NCBI RefSeq assembly: GCF_004664715.2
Contig: NC_051071.1
Location: forward strand, 33,444,030-33,508,029
Source of the DNA: Peromyscus leucopus
Lineage: Eukaryota; Chordata; Mammalia; Rodentia; Cricetidae
Reading direction: 5' to 3'
Length of the DNA: 64,000 nt
In this document: one piece after another, positions 23,390 through 33,150 of the stretch
How the letters are laid out: the number at the start of each line of letters is the position of its first letter
How positions within the stretch are numbered: position 1 is the stretch's first letter
The notes under the pieces: generated by a model
The model's input: only the letters and a program-made list of their open reading frames with translations
Told to the model about the DNA's origin: nothing
Databases searched by the model: none
Program-made: the position numbers and the translations under genes

Positions 23390-23605
23390 TCCTTTGGTAT
23401 AAATCAAACCACCTCTAGATTATTATAATACCTAATGCGATGTCACTGCTCCATAACTATCACATTTCTGGGTAATAATGTCAAGGGAATGCCAGTATGT
23501 GTTTAGTATAGATGCAGCTCTTGTCCTATTCTTCCCCAAATACATTCAATCCAAAGTTAATCCAATCTGCAGATTCTAACCACAGGAGCACAGATGGAAG
23601 ACTGT
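23390..23605 (+). mobile_element. Tigger/MER2-like remnant, right piece
   Basis: 'accacctctagattattata', 'atacctaatgcgatgtcact' and 'ccaatctgcagattctaacc' continue the MER2-type order begun at 22313-22436. About 950 bp of later sequence separates the pieces. Confidence 0.72.
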
Positions 23606-24034
23606 CCCATGTTAGCTCCACTCCAGAGTAGGAAAAAGGGGTTCAGAGAAGTGAAATGATCTGACCAATAGCGGAACTAAAGTTTGAACACTATCCCCAG
23701 TGTTACCAGTCCAGGATGGGTCAACTACCAGGTTCAGTTGCTTTGTTGGATGGGACTCCACATTTCCTTCTTGATGCACTAGTTTATGGTAGTTTCCATC
23801 TCTCTCAGTTTGCATGCCAAGTTTTCAAGAGGAAGCTAAAACCTCACAGATCCATTCTGGGATTCTACCGCAGAGTTCACAGTGGCTATAACTACAATGT
23901 CAAGCTTAAGAAGTTAGCACAAGCCGTAAACTAGATGTTGCCTTCAAGAAATTATTCCCCATTCCCAATGGAAAAATTACTAGTGAGATTCTACTTTTGG
24001 TATTTTTGGCGTGGTTTTCTAAATTTACTATTAT
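23606..24034. other. Unassigned sequence
   Basis: No repeat or coding feature is recognised in this interval. Confidence 0.4.
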
Positions 24035-24200
24035 TATATTTGTGTGAGGGTGGCATTTGTGCCAGCCACAGCATGCGTGTGAAGGTCAGAAGATAGCTCT
24101 GTGGAGTCAGTTCTCTCCCCCCACCTTTGCAAGGGTGCCAAGGGTGGACCTCAGGTTGTCTGGCTTGCATGGCAAACCTGCAGAGTCCTCTCACAGGACC
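24035..24200 (-). mobile_element. B3-type SINE, diverged
   Basis: 'gtgtgaaggtcagaagatag', 'agtcagttctctcccccca' and 'ggacctcaggttgtctggct' are antisense B3 words in order. The tRNA-like end is degraded. Confidence 0.65.
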
Positions 24201-24339
24201 GTTGGTTCTTAATTTATGCCAATGTGCTTTAAATGTTGACCACATTCTAGAAATGCTACTTTTCTAGAAATTCACACTTGCAGATTGGGGTAGAATATCC
24301 ATATATTGCTCAGGTGAAACTTTTACATATTGCTGCCTT

Positions 24340-24685
24340 AGATCTGGATCATTTCTTAAAGGCTAATATGTTGAAGGCTTGGTCTCCAGTGGGTTTAAAA
24401 AAATCATAGAAAATTCAGGAAGGAGGGCTTCATTGGAAGAAGTAGGACTTTAGGACTTGAGAGGACACTGGGCCCCCGGCCCCTGTTCTCCATTCCCTAG
24501 TCACCAGGCAGCAAGTGTCTTCCACCAGGCACTTCTACCATGGTATACTGTTTTTCCACAGATCAGATAACCAAGTGTGAACTGAAATATCTGGAATCAT
24601 GAACCGAAAGACACCTTCCTCCTTTGGAAGAAGTTTCCTTGGGTATTCAGTTACAGTTACATAAGGCTAACACAGAGATTTATTA
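24340..24685 (+). mobile_element. Ancient LTR-like repeat, family unassigned
   Basis: 'ttgaaggcttggtctccagt', 'gttctccattccctagtcac', 'agaagtttccttgggtattc' and a 'ggctaacaca' end give the overall shape of a mammalian MaLR/MER-type LTR. I cannot name the family. Confidence 0.45.
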
Positions 24686-24744
24686 AAATGAACACCTGGA
24701 AATACGTGGCTTTGTCTTTGGGTGAACAGGGCTTAAAACCCTTT

Positions 24745-25250
24745 GGTTGTATAACATAATTCTTTATTGATTCTTTGGGAATTTCACATCATGCACCCCA
24801 ACCCCCTTCACCTCCCAGTCCATTTATATCCACCCCCACCCCTGCACTGTCCTCCCAAAAGAAACTCCCCCCAAATAAATTAAAAGTAAAAAAGAAACAA
24901 ACACAAAAAGTTATGTCGCTCCCATCTTGCCCATCTCTCCACTACTTCTTCATTCATCCTAGTAGTATTGGGAGCTGAGGTGTCACGCAATATACCCTTT
25001 TGTCCAATCAGCCCCACCTGAAAATATTCATTGTAATGAGTCATTGGTCTGATTTAAGGCCTCTGACCTCTGGCACATCAGCATCACTGGACCCTCACTG
25101 AAACTCCTCTCGGATGTCCTGCTGCTGCCCTGAGTCACGGGGATCCGGCTGTTATTGTTCCATAGGACCAATCCCTTCATGTGCTCCAGCAGGTCATAGA
25201 TGGGGTAGATGTTAGGGTGGGCTAGCCCAAGGCCCAGGACATGGGTCTAA
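24745..25250 (-). repeat. L1-like 3' flank of the composite repeat
   Basis: 'ctttattgattctttgggaa' followed by 'tttcacatcatgcacccc' and C-rich sequence resembles an antisense rodent L1-type 3' end. 'gctccagcaggtcatagatg' with 'gggtagatgttagggtggg' is a phrase I associate with the same murine repeat as the tandem units to the right. Strand is inferred from the T-rich left end. Confidence 0.5.
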
Positions 25251-26690
25251 GTGGTAGCTGAGATGGCCATTCTATGCTGCTGGGACTGCCATCCTCAGCT
25301 GAGGGGCAGAGTCACCTCTCTTAGGCCCATGGCATCAGGGCCAGCTCTCCCATACCTGTGGTGGTGGTGGTGGGGGAGCATCTCTCCTGAATGGAGAGGG
25401 GGCAGCTCTCTCATGAGAGTAGGGCCAGTTCTCCTGCTGCAATGCATAGTGAGGGGCAGGGCCAGTTATCCCAGGGACAGTGAAGGGTGGGGCCAACTCA
25501 GCATGGTCCTCAGGTTTCAACACACGTGGTTCCTATGACTCCCTGTGGTAAACATGTGGTCAATGGACATCAACACAGATCTCAGCTGCAGCAGCCACAC
25601 AGACCCAGACATGGCCCAAGGCAGCAGCTCTGGCCCAGACATCACATGGCCTGGGTGGTAGGTGACAGTACAGGCCACCCATAGCCGTATGGCACTGGCA
25701 CTGACAATGGGTGGCATGGCCCTAGGAAACCAACATGGCCACAGGTTGCTGCCTAGACCCTGGGCATCTGTGTGGCCTTTGGTGGCAAGGTGGGCCACAG
25801 ACATCAACACAGTCCCAGGCTGTGACAGGACCATGGACTCAGACATGATCCTCTGTGACAGCCCTGTCTTGGATGTCACTATGGCACCTTGTGGCAGCAC
25901 AGGCCACTCACATCTGTATGGTCCCAGCTGTAGCACAATCCTCAGACACCCACCTGGCTTCAGGTGATGGCCCAGATCCTGAGTATTTGCATGGCCTTTG
26001 GTGGTAGCATGAGCCACAGGCATCAACACAGGCTGTGACGTGGTCCTCTGCAGCAACCAAGCCCCAGACATTACCACAGCTCCGGGGGGCAGCATAGGCC
26101 ACTCAGATCAGCATGGCCCTGGCAGCAGCATGGCTCTCCGACACCAACATGGACTCAAGTGGCTGACCAGACCCCGGCCATCAACATGGCCTTCGGTGGT
26201 TACTGAAGTCATGGACATCGATATAGACCCTGGCTGCTGGAGGGCTATGGAAGCAGACATGGCTCTTGGCAGCAACTCAGGCCTGGATGTCCTCATGGCT
26301 CTTGCAACAGCATAGCCCTCAGACACCAACATGGCCAGGGTGACAGCCCAGACCCAGAGCATTCTTGTGGTCTTTGGTGGCAACATGAGTCATGGATGTC
26401 AACACAGACCCCCGCTGTGGTAGGACCACGGACCCAGACATGGCTCTTGGCTGCAGTCTGGTCCTGGACATCACCCTGGCCCCAAGTGGCCAGCAGGCCG
26501 CCTACATCAGGCTCTTCCTCACCACCTTCACTTCCTCAGTTCTGCCTCTTTCCATGGCACATGAACCACTCTGCTTCTCTTTCTCTCTCATTTCTCCACC
26601 GCATATTTTCTCATCTTTATGGGACCTACCTGCCCGGCCCCTTATAGCACAAGGGGAGCCTTTCACCTACCTGAGCCAAGTGGCACCATT
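25251..26690. repeat. Degenerate tandem repeat, ~180-235 bp units (MurSatRep1-like)
   Basis: The 'gacatcaacacag' type anchor recurs at about 25568, 25802, 26021, 26217 and 26398, giving spacings near 234, 219, 196 and 181 bp. Between anchors, phrases such as 'cccagacatggc', 'ggcctttggtggt' and 'gcacaggccactcac' recur with variation. Open frames of up to 192 codons on the minus strand (25517-26095) and about 100 on the plus strand arise from the repeat. The resemblance to the murine repeat called MurSatRep1 is from memory. Confidence 0.7.
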
Positions 26691-26697
26691 GTATCTT

Positions 26698-26698
<1 letters not shown>

Positions 26699-26747
<49 letters not shown>
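26699..26747. repeat. Pure T49 homopolymer
   Basis: 49 consecutive T on the plus strand. Such length suggests a young antisense poly(A) tail or a replication-expanded tract. I could not find a convincing target-site duplication to identify the owner. Confidence 0.97.
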
Positions 26748-26750
<3 letters not shown>

Positions 26751-28086
26751 AATTTCTATGACTTCTGTGAAAACAATGAAGAAAGATTCCTCAGAGATGG
26801 ATCTAAGTGGCACAGGTTCCCAGCAGGTTTAGCAGTGATTAAGACATTCTTTCTAGGGTTGTCCCTGACTTCCCTTCAGGGTGGCCTTAAAATAAAACCA
26901 TTGCATCTGTACCTTCTTTTAATTATATACCACAATTTTACAATTTTTTTTACAGAGTTCTGAAAGCCAAAAAATTGAAAATTGAAAACTGGGATCTCTT
27001 TACAAAAGCCACTGGGCTGAAAACCTTACCTTTTTATCTCAGGTGGTATGCTAATATGCTTTCCTGCAGAAATAGCAAGGCTGAATTGATATCAACAATG
27101 AGTTGCTTGTCTAAAATTTAGGTAATTATGATTTTCAAAATGTATGCAATTCCAGCACACAGTTTGAAATGGCTGGGGGTACAGTGACCTGCACCTGACT
27201 CAAGAATCCATGTTCCTCAAACCTCACAAGTTTGCTACTCAGTTTTATCCCTGGATCACTCTCCCAACTAGATGGTCCAGTTAAACTTCTCTCTCATGAC
27301 CCACATCACTTTGGATTTGTCAAAAGAGTGCACAGGACAATCTTAGGGGAAAGTGACTAGACATATAGCCTCAGTGGAAAAAAAAAAGTAAAAATTGTGA
27401 GACAATAATTGGCAGATGAATACACTGTTTCCCCCTTTACCTAGAAAACAGCTGAGTCGGAATTACCTTTGCTGTTTACATCTTATGTGGCTTTCTCTTA
27501 CTGCTCATATTTTTTTGTGCCTAGAGCATGCATGGGGGCTGATGGTATAGGGCATACTGTTATAGATAGATATGTGCCATAACCTCGGTAAGTATTCTGT
27601 CACTAAGATGCCAAGAAGCACATCAGGAAGAGAAATTGCTCGGGCATCCTGAGGTGGGCAAATGAGTCTCTTCTAGCAAATATTTATTTTCCTACTTCCA
27701 ACACAAATAGTATGAGAGAACATCACTAGTAAGGTTATCAATGGAGGACAGGCTGTTCAAGGAGACGTCGGCAAATCATCACCTTGTGGCTTTGTCCTGT
27801 TAGATCACAAGCTCATTGGGCAGCTTTCGGTCCTGATGCAGCTGGCCTTGCTCCTCCCTCCTCTGGACTATTGGGTCTTTCTGCAGTCATTGGCTTCTTT
27901 GTAGTAGGCAAAGAGCCAGTGTAGAGGAGGCAGCCAGGAGGACCATTCCTTCAGATAGACGTTTACACATTGACTCCCACATCACACACTCGGTGACCAA
28001 TTTCTGAGGAATTGTGCTCTGAATGAACACACTCTGAAAAGGTTAACGTGGAAACAAATGGCTTATGTTCACTGCTTTTCTTCAGA
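26748..28086. other. Unassigned unique sequence
   Basis: About 1.3 kb with no recognised repeat, exon or regulatory motif. Confidence 0.45.
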
Positions 28087-28200
28087 TTTGTTACTGTCTT
28101 TTCTTCCTTTCTTCCTTCCTTCCTTCCTTTCTTCCCTCTCTCATACTTCTTTCTTTTCTCCCTCCCTCCCCTTTCCTTCCTCCTGTCCTCCATTCCTTAC
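28087..28200. repeat. Pyrimidine-rich (CTTT/TTCC)n tract
   Basis: An almost all-pyrimidine run immediately left of an antisense ID-B1 element. It is probably derived from that element's A-rich tail. Confidence 0.9.
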
Positions 28201-28392
28201 TTTCTTTGGACATGGGTTTCATGGAGACCAGGATAGCCTTGAAATGATTGATCCCCTTCCTTCAAGTGCTGGCTTACAAGCCTATGCTGCCAGTTTATAT
28301 GCCTGGTTCATACAGTGATGGGGATGGAATCCAGGACTTTGTGCACTGATGCAAGTACTCTTACCAACTAAGGTATGTTCCCCTACCCTAGA
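28201..28392 (-). mobile_element. ID-B1 composite SINE
   Basis: The B1-like part reads antisense at 28210-28305 ('catggagaccaggatagcct', 'ttcaagtgctggcttacaag'). The ID-like part follows at about 28320-28390 ('gatggaatccaggactttgt', 'gcaagtactcttaccaacta'). Confidence 0.7.
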
Positions 28393-28569
28393 ATGATATC
28401 AAGAGAGACACAGGAGAAACACTGGCACCAAGAGCTGGAAGCGGAGTGCTCTGAACTGCCTGCACAAACACTAAGAGCAGTTTCACTTGTATTCAAAAGG
28501 GAGATGATTGGAGTTACCCTGCTCATGTGAGGAGTAAGTTTGGTCATGGAGGTACAGACTTGATGTGAG

Positions 28570-28722
28570 TTCGTAGAGCTGAGCATCGTAGTTCATATCT
28601 GTAATCACAACACGGGAGAGAACTGAGGCAGGAGGATCACTACATGTTTCATGATGTCTGTGCTACATGGTGGATGCAGGGCCAGAAGGGCTGCAGGTCA
28701 AGACCCTATCTTAAAAAAAAAT
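28570..28722 (+). mobile_element. B1 SINE, diverged
   Basis: 'gctgagcatcgtagttcata', 'tctgtaatcacaacacggga' and 'gaactgaggcaggaggatca' lead to 'aagaccctatctta' and an A-run. It is full length on the plus strand. Confidence 0.85.
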
Positions 28723-29135
28723 CAAAGTGTATTAAGAAGTCCATATCATAAATTATAATTCTGTCATTCCCCCTAACAGCTCAGCTTACCCACTACCCAT
28801 CTTTTTCTGAGCTTTTAAGATTAAAGAAACAAGCTACAGTTTCAGGCTCACCTTTGCAGGTGAGCAGAGCTCTCTTACCACTACTCTGGCAGGACATCTC
28901 ACAATTAAAAACTAAACTAAAATGTCACTCTTCAGGTTTTTATTTTAACCAGTCCACAATTTTTTTTCATCTGCCTTTGCCTTTCAGAAAGACTGCAGCT
29001 GACGGCAGGGAAGGCAGGCGACAGCAGCCTTTAGATGTCTTGGATTCTTGAATTTTCTGCCTCTTATTAAAATTCCATCTCACCCATCGCCTGATCCCAC
29101 AGGCCCCTGCCGCAGCTCCTACAGAGCTGAGCCCG
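28723..29135. other. Unassigned sequence
   Basis: No repeat or coding feature is recognised in this interval. Confidence 0.4.
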
Positions 29136-29265
29136 TTCAGGTTTGATTCATTTATTCATCAAACATTTAATCTCCTACATACCGGGCACTGCACCAGGCT
29201 CTGCACCGGCTGGGTGCATAAGGGAACATTTCTATTTCTGGAGAGCTCAGTTTAAGAGCAGTAGA
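29136..29265 (-). mobile_element. L2-like ancient fragment
   Basis: 'catttattcatcaaacattt' with 'cgggcactgcaccaggctct' and 'ggagagctcag' follows the antisense order of ancient L2-class 3' sequence. Confidence 0.55.
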
Positions 29266-29267
29266 TA

Positions 29268-29605
29268 CATATGTGTGCACATGCGCACACATTGGCACAT
29301 GTACATGCATACATACACAAACACAAATGGGCATACATACACACTAAAATAGGTACACATATGCACAAATACATACTTGAGCACACATACACATATAGAC
29401 ACACTCACACTCATACACACATATGTATACAAGTATGCACACACACATGGACACACATACATACACACATATTACACACACACATATATATACATATACA
29501 GGAATGTATACTCATATACACACACATATATGTACATTGGCACATATACACATACACACACTCATACAAACACACACACTCATGCATGCACACACACATC
29601 TTATG
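29268..29605. repeat. 340-bp CA/ACAT-rich simple repeat
   Basis: An imperfect mixture of cacaca, acatac and cacacatata words. Translations on both strands are low-complexity (histidine/threonine or cysteine/valine) artefacts. Confidence 0.97.
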
Positions 29606-29779
29606 AATCTATAGAAAAATGCTATGAGCAAGGCTTATCACAGAGTAGACAGGAGATGACATATGGGTATGGGAGAAGCAATAAGAAAGTTCTAGAAAGG
29701 AGACAACCTGCCACTTAGCTCAAAGGGGCCAAAGTTACCAAAAGTCTCTTACTTTCTCTGACAATGCTGCCCTCCATTG

Positions 29780-30032
29780 TGCTCTCTCTGTCTTTGTCTC
29801 TCTCCATCTCTGTCTCTGTTTCTCTCTGTGTGTCTGCTTTTCTCTCTGTGTGTCTGTCTCCTTCTCTCTCTTCTTTTCTTCCTCTCTCTACCCCTCTTTC
29901 TCTGCCTCTTCTCCATGTGTATCTTCTCTCTGTCTCATTCTCTCTCTTTTTTCCTCTGTTGCCTCTGTGTGACTCTATCTCCTCTCTGTCTCTCTGTGTC
30001 TGTCTGTCTGTCTTCTTTCGTCTCTCTCTCAA
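29780..30032. repeat. 250-bp pyrimidine-rich (TCTG/TCTC)n tract
   Basis: The plus strand is almost wholly T and C, with regular G in tctgtctg units. It extends to 'ctctctctc' near 30030. The serine/leucine-rich frames it contains are artefacts. Confidence 0.95.
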
Positions 30033-30108
30033 ATACTTACCTTCTTTCCTGGGCTTACTCACCACAGTACTTCTAGTGTCTTACAACATCCGGTGCATAA
30101 TACACACT

Positions 30109-30455
30109 TGTCATGGGCTGAATTTCATTGTCTCCAAAATTCACATTGACATCTTAAACCTTACCATCTCAAGGATAGCTGTTTTAAAGAGGTAAACTAA
30201 AGTGAGGTCTTATGGGGATCCTAATCTAATATCACGAGCATGTTTAGAAGAGATTAAGACATAGACATGGAGAGATGATTGTGTGATCACATAGGGAGAA
30301 GGTGCCATCTATATGTCAAGGGCAAGGAACTTAAGCCTCTCACATCTGGACCTGGGGTTTTTTTAGCTGCCAGGGTGGTGAGTAAAATTTCTGTTGTCTG
30401 TCTAAACCACCAGTCTCTGTTTTGTCATGACATCTCTGGCAAACTAATGCAAAAC
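30109..30455 (+). mobile_element. MaLR-type LTR (MLT/MST-like)
   Basis: 'tgtcatgggctgaatttcat' is the typical LTR start. It is followed by 'gaggtcttatggggatccta', 'gggagaaggtgccatctata', 'aatttctgttgtctgtctaa' and 'ggcaaactaatgca'. The order is nearly complete for a solo LTR with high divergence. Confidence 0.78.
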
Positions 30456-30769
30456 TCAAATTTTACTTGTTGAACAAATGAATGGTGATGGCATTGCAAA
30501 TGGAAACTAAACAGTCCTTCTTTGTGACTAATTCATGGAGTCCCGGGAGGCTGCCAGCTTATTAACTGGCGCACAGTAGAAGCTCAGTAGAAATGAGGGG
30601 GTTTGCTAATTAGCATTAACTCATCTCCAAAGAACAAAATGGATGCTTTGTTTTGTTGGTAAAGGTAGGAAAGTTTGGTTCAACTCGACTCCCATGATTT
30701 GACTGTGACAATTAAGGAGTAAGAAGGCAAGGAAAGGAACATTCCCTAATCACCTCTCAGTGGGCTCAG
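30456..30769. other. Unassigned sequence
   Basis: No repeat or coding feature is recognised in this interval. Confidence 0.4.
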
Positions 30770-30890
30770 GGCTTTCCCACAATTACTGAACGTAATGCTC
30801 GTAATTTATGAAGCAGGTGTTAATGTGTCTGTTTCGCAAATGGTGTAAGTGAGACTAGAAGAATTGGGTGGCTTGTCTAGGGGCCTACAT
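30770..30890 (-). mobile_element. Possible MIR fragment
   Basis: 'aatgctcgtaatttatgaag' and 'tgggtggcttgtctaggggc' resemble antisense MIR phrases, with several mismatches. Confidence 0.45.
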
Positions 30891-31129
30891 CTTATTGTGT
30901 TTCATCTCCAAAAATCAGTATTGGTACAGAACTTCTCTTTTCCTTGAATATTTGGAGTCAGCTAGCTCTTTGGCTCTCCTCAGCAGTTCTGTGAAGAACT
31001 AAGTGACTTACTTGCCATCATGTATGCATGATTACTTTACATTGAACAATTTCAGTTCTGCTCTAGGAAATAGAAGCTAAGTCGAGAAGCATGAAGCTTG
31101 TGAGACACAGTAGACATGAACTGACAAGA

Positions 31130-31260
31130 ATATGGTTGGCCTTCCATAGCCTATGGAAATCAAAGACATGGAAAAATTGCAAACAGGTATAGAGTTTTCT
31201 CTTGACATTGTTACCTAGACACTACAGTATAACAGCTATTTACATAGCATTTCTAGTCTC
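31130..31260 (-). mobile_element. Tigger/MER2-like fragment
   Basis: 'tggttggccttccatagcc' and 'gtataacagctatttacata' followed by 'gcatttc' match a MER2-type element. I infer orientation relative to the other copies. Confidence 0.55.
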
Positions 31261-31281
31261 CTCTATCAGTAATTAGAGAGT

Positions 31282-31365
31282 GGGATGTGATAGTGATTGC
31301 CTATAATACCAGCACTCATGGGGCAGAGTTCGAGGCAATCTTGGAGTACATAGCAAGGGTCAGTC
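31282..31365 (+). mobile_element. B1 fragment
   Basis: 'ataccagcactcatggggca' and 'gaggcaatcttggagtacat' are plus-strand B1 words. The copy is shortened and diverged. Confidence 0.6.
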
Positions 31366-31387
31366 AATTAAACACACAAACACACCA

Positions 31388-31476
31388 AAGGTTGGGGATC
31401 TGACTCAGTGGAACAGTGCTTGCCTAGCATGCATAAAGCCCTAGGCTCAATCTCCAGCACTGCTAAGTAAATAAAT
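31388..31476 (+). mobile_element. ID SINE
   Basis: 'ggttggggatctgactcagt', 'gcttgcctagcatgcataaa' and 'ccctaggctcaatctccagc' give the tRNA-derived ID body with both Pol III boxes discernible. An A-rich end follows. With the B1 fragment just upstream the pair may be unrelated neighbours. Confidence 0.88.
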
Positions 31477-32300
31477 TATAGAGGAGGATGTGCATAGTTT
31501 ATATGCAAATGCTTTATCACTTTACATAAGGGTCTGGAAAATTTGTAGATTCAGAGGTCCCTGGGAGTCCTGGAATAAACTCCCCCATAGACACCAAAAG
31601 ATGAGTACATACATGTGGCATACATAGATAAAAGAAATGAAAATATATAAGGATGTTTAAATGGTAAGCAATGAAAAGATTCATTCATTAGACACAATCA
31701 TACTGACTGTGGGAGATGGTGCCATACCCTATGGCTTTGTGTATGTTCTGCCAAAGGAGCTTAGATAAAACCATAGCTTCCCAGCAGATAGCTGCCAGTG
31801 AGACTTCTTGTCTGGGAACACTTACTTCTCCCCCTGATTCTGCTTGACAGCCCCCACCCCTTTCATCTCTCCAGTGGAGGAAGAGCTTTTGGTATGGTGG
31901 CCACCTGCCTATCATGTTACTCATTGATCCTCAATTCTGGATGGCATAGCTAAAGCCTTACGGCATTCTATCTTAAGTGTTCTAACCTCCAAAACTGTCC
32001 CCATGTATCTTAGTAGGCTTCTAAAACTTAACAATTCTGTCTCAGCTTTGTCTGAGTTTCCCTGATATTGCCCTCAAGGCCACAGTAACAGCAAGGTAAG
32101 TTTCACACACAACACCAACCATGGTATATCTATTTAACTCTACATCCTTCATGATAATGACCTTGGCTCTGTCCCTATACCTGCTAATAGAGAAGTGTTT
32201 CTTCCTGAGAGACTCTCCCTACCAAAATGCTTCCTGATGAAAGTTTTGGTTCCATACTATATCTAATTGTTGATTTCCATTTATATCAAAGATGTCCAAA
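31477..32300. other. Unassigned sequence
   Basis: No repeat or coding feature is recognised in this interval. Confidence 0.4.
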
Positions 32301-32309
32301 ATGAATCAC

Positions 32310-32311
<2 letters not shown>

Positions 32312-32376
<65 letters not shown>

Positions 32377-32517
32377 GTATACAGCATGTATGACCAGAAG
32401 AGGGCACCAGATCTCATTACAGATGGTTGTGAGCCACCATGTGGTTGCTGGGAATTGAACTCAGGACCTCTGGAAGAGCAGTCAGTGCTCTAAACCTTTG
32501 AGCCATCTCTCCAGCCC
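32312..32517 (-). mobile_element. B2 SINE with expanded (TTTA)n tail
   Basis: The right part is a typical antisense B2 ('gccaccatgtggttgctggg', 'tctggaagagcagtcagtgc', 'gagccatctctccagccc'). The tail has expanded to about 65 bp of TTTA units (32312-32376). An 11-bp direct repeat 'atgaatcactt' flanks it at 32301-32311 and 32518-32528, marking the insertion. Confidence 0.95.
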
Positions 32518-32528
32518 ATGAATCACTT

Positions 32529-32964
32529 TTTAAGTCACAAGTACAGAGTAGGTTGGGAAGTGGTCATGATGATGTAAGTCCTTGCCTCATCTGTTCAGAT
32601 CCAAATCTCTGGATTTGACTCTCCCCCTGAGAACATTAACCACTTTACCTGAAAATTGGATGATTTTTATAACCTCTGTCCTTCCCACTAGGACCAATGG
32701 TAAGAAAGCTTGACCTAGACCTGCTCCAGACTCCAACAAGAGGAGTCAGAACCAACTGGCTACTTGTACAGCAATGTTGTATCTGGCAATCATAGCCAGC
32801 AATGTCTTACCGCATTTTCTAAATGTCCTTCCGAATATATTGGATCTTTGGACAACACTATCTGAGAGTGGAATCTATTTGCTAAACTCTTCAGAAAATA
32901 GAAGTTATTAACTGCATAACCACATGCTCACACGATGCAAATAGGTATTGGACTATTTGTCAAA
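32529..32964. other. Unassigned sequence
   Basis: No repeat or coding feature is recognised in this interval. Confidence 0.4.
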
Positions 32965-33150
32965 GCCTATTCCTATTGCTAATTGTGTGACCTTATGCAA
33001 AGTGCTTTCAACATCCATGAAATAAGGAAAAAAGTTGTCCCTCTTTGTAGGACAGTGGTGAGACAGTCTCTCAGATGCTGAAACCTCATGCAGTACCCAG
33101 AACATCCTTACCCAGAATAGTTGCTACTATTAATTGTGCTACTATTAACA
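32965..33150 (+). mobile_element. MIR SINE, diverged
   Basis: 'attgtgtgaccttatgcaaa' and 'catccatgaaataaggaaaa' with later 'gcagtacccagaacatcc' follow the plus-strand MIR order. Confidence 0.6.

Noticed and set aside
23151..23418. Frames with long VCVC or SLSL stretches
   Set aside because: They are products of the CT/AC compound microsatellite.
25517..26315. Long frames on both strands (192, 101 and 91 codons) as a gene
   Set aside because: They coincide with the degenerate tandem repeat, and open frames on both strands are expected from GC-rich repeats with few stop triplets.
26678..26812. 'aagtggcac' on both sides of the T49 run as a target-site duplication
   Set aside because: The copies do not adjoin the T-run (12 bp away on the left) and are only nine bases, so this is probably coincidence.
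29271..29718. Histidine/threonine-rich and cysteine/valine-rich frames
   Set aside because: They read through the CA/ACAT simple repeat in different frames.
29715..30195. Serine/leucine-rich frame (143 codons) and its charged antisense partner
   Set aside because: They are encoded by the pyrimidine-rich tract and resemble signal peptides or charged proteins only through low complexity.
31388..31476. Possible tRNA gene
   Set aside because: Tail, length and sequence fit an ID SINE. There is no full cloverleaf with mature tRNA ends.
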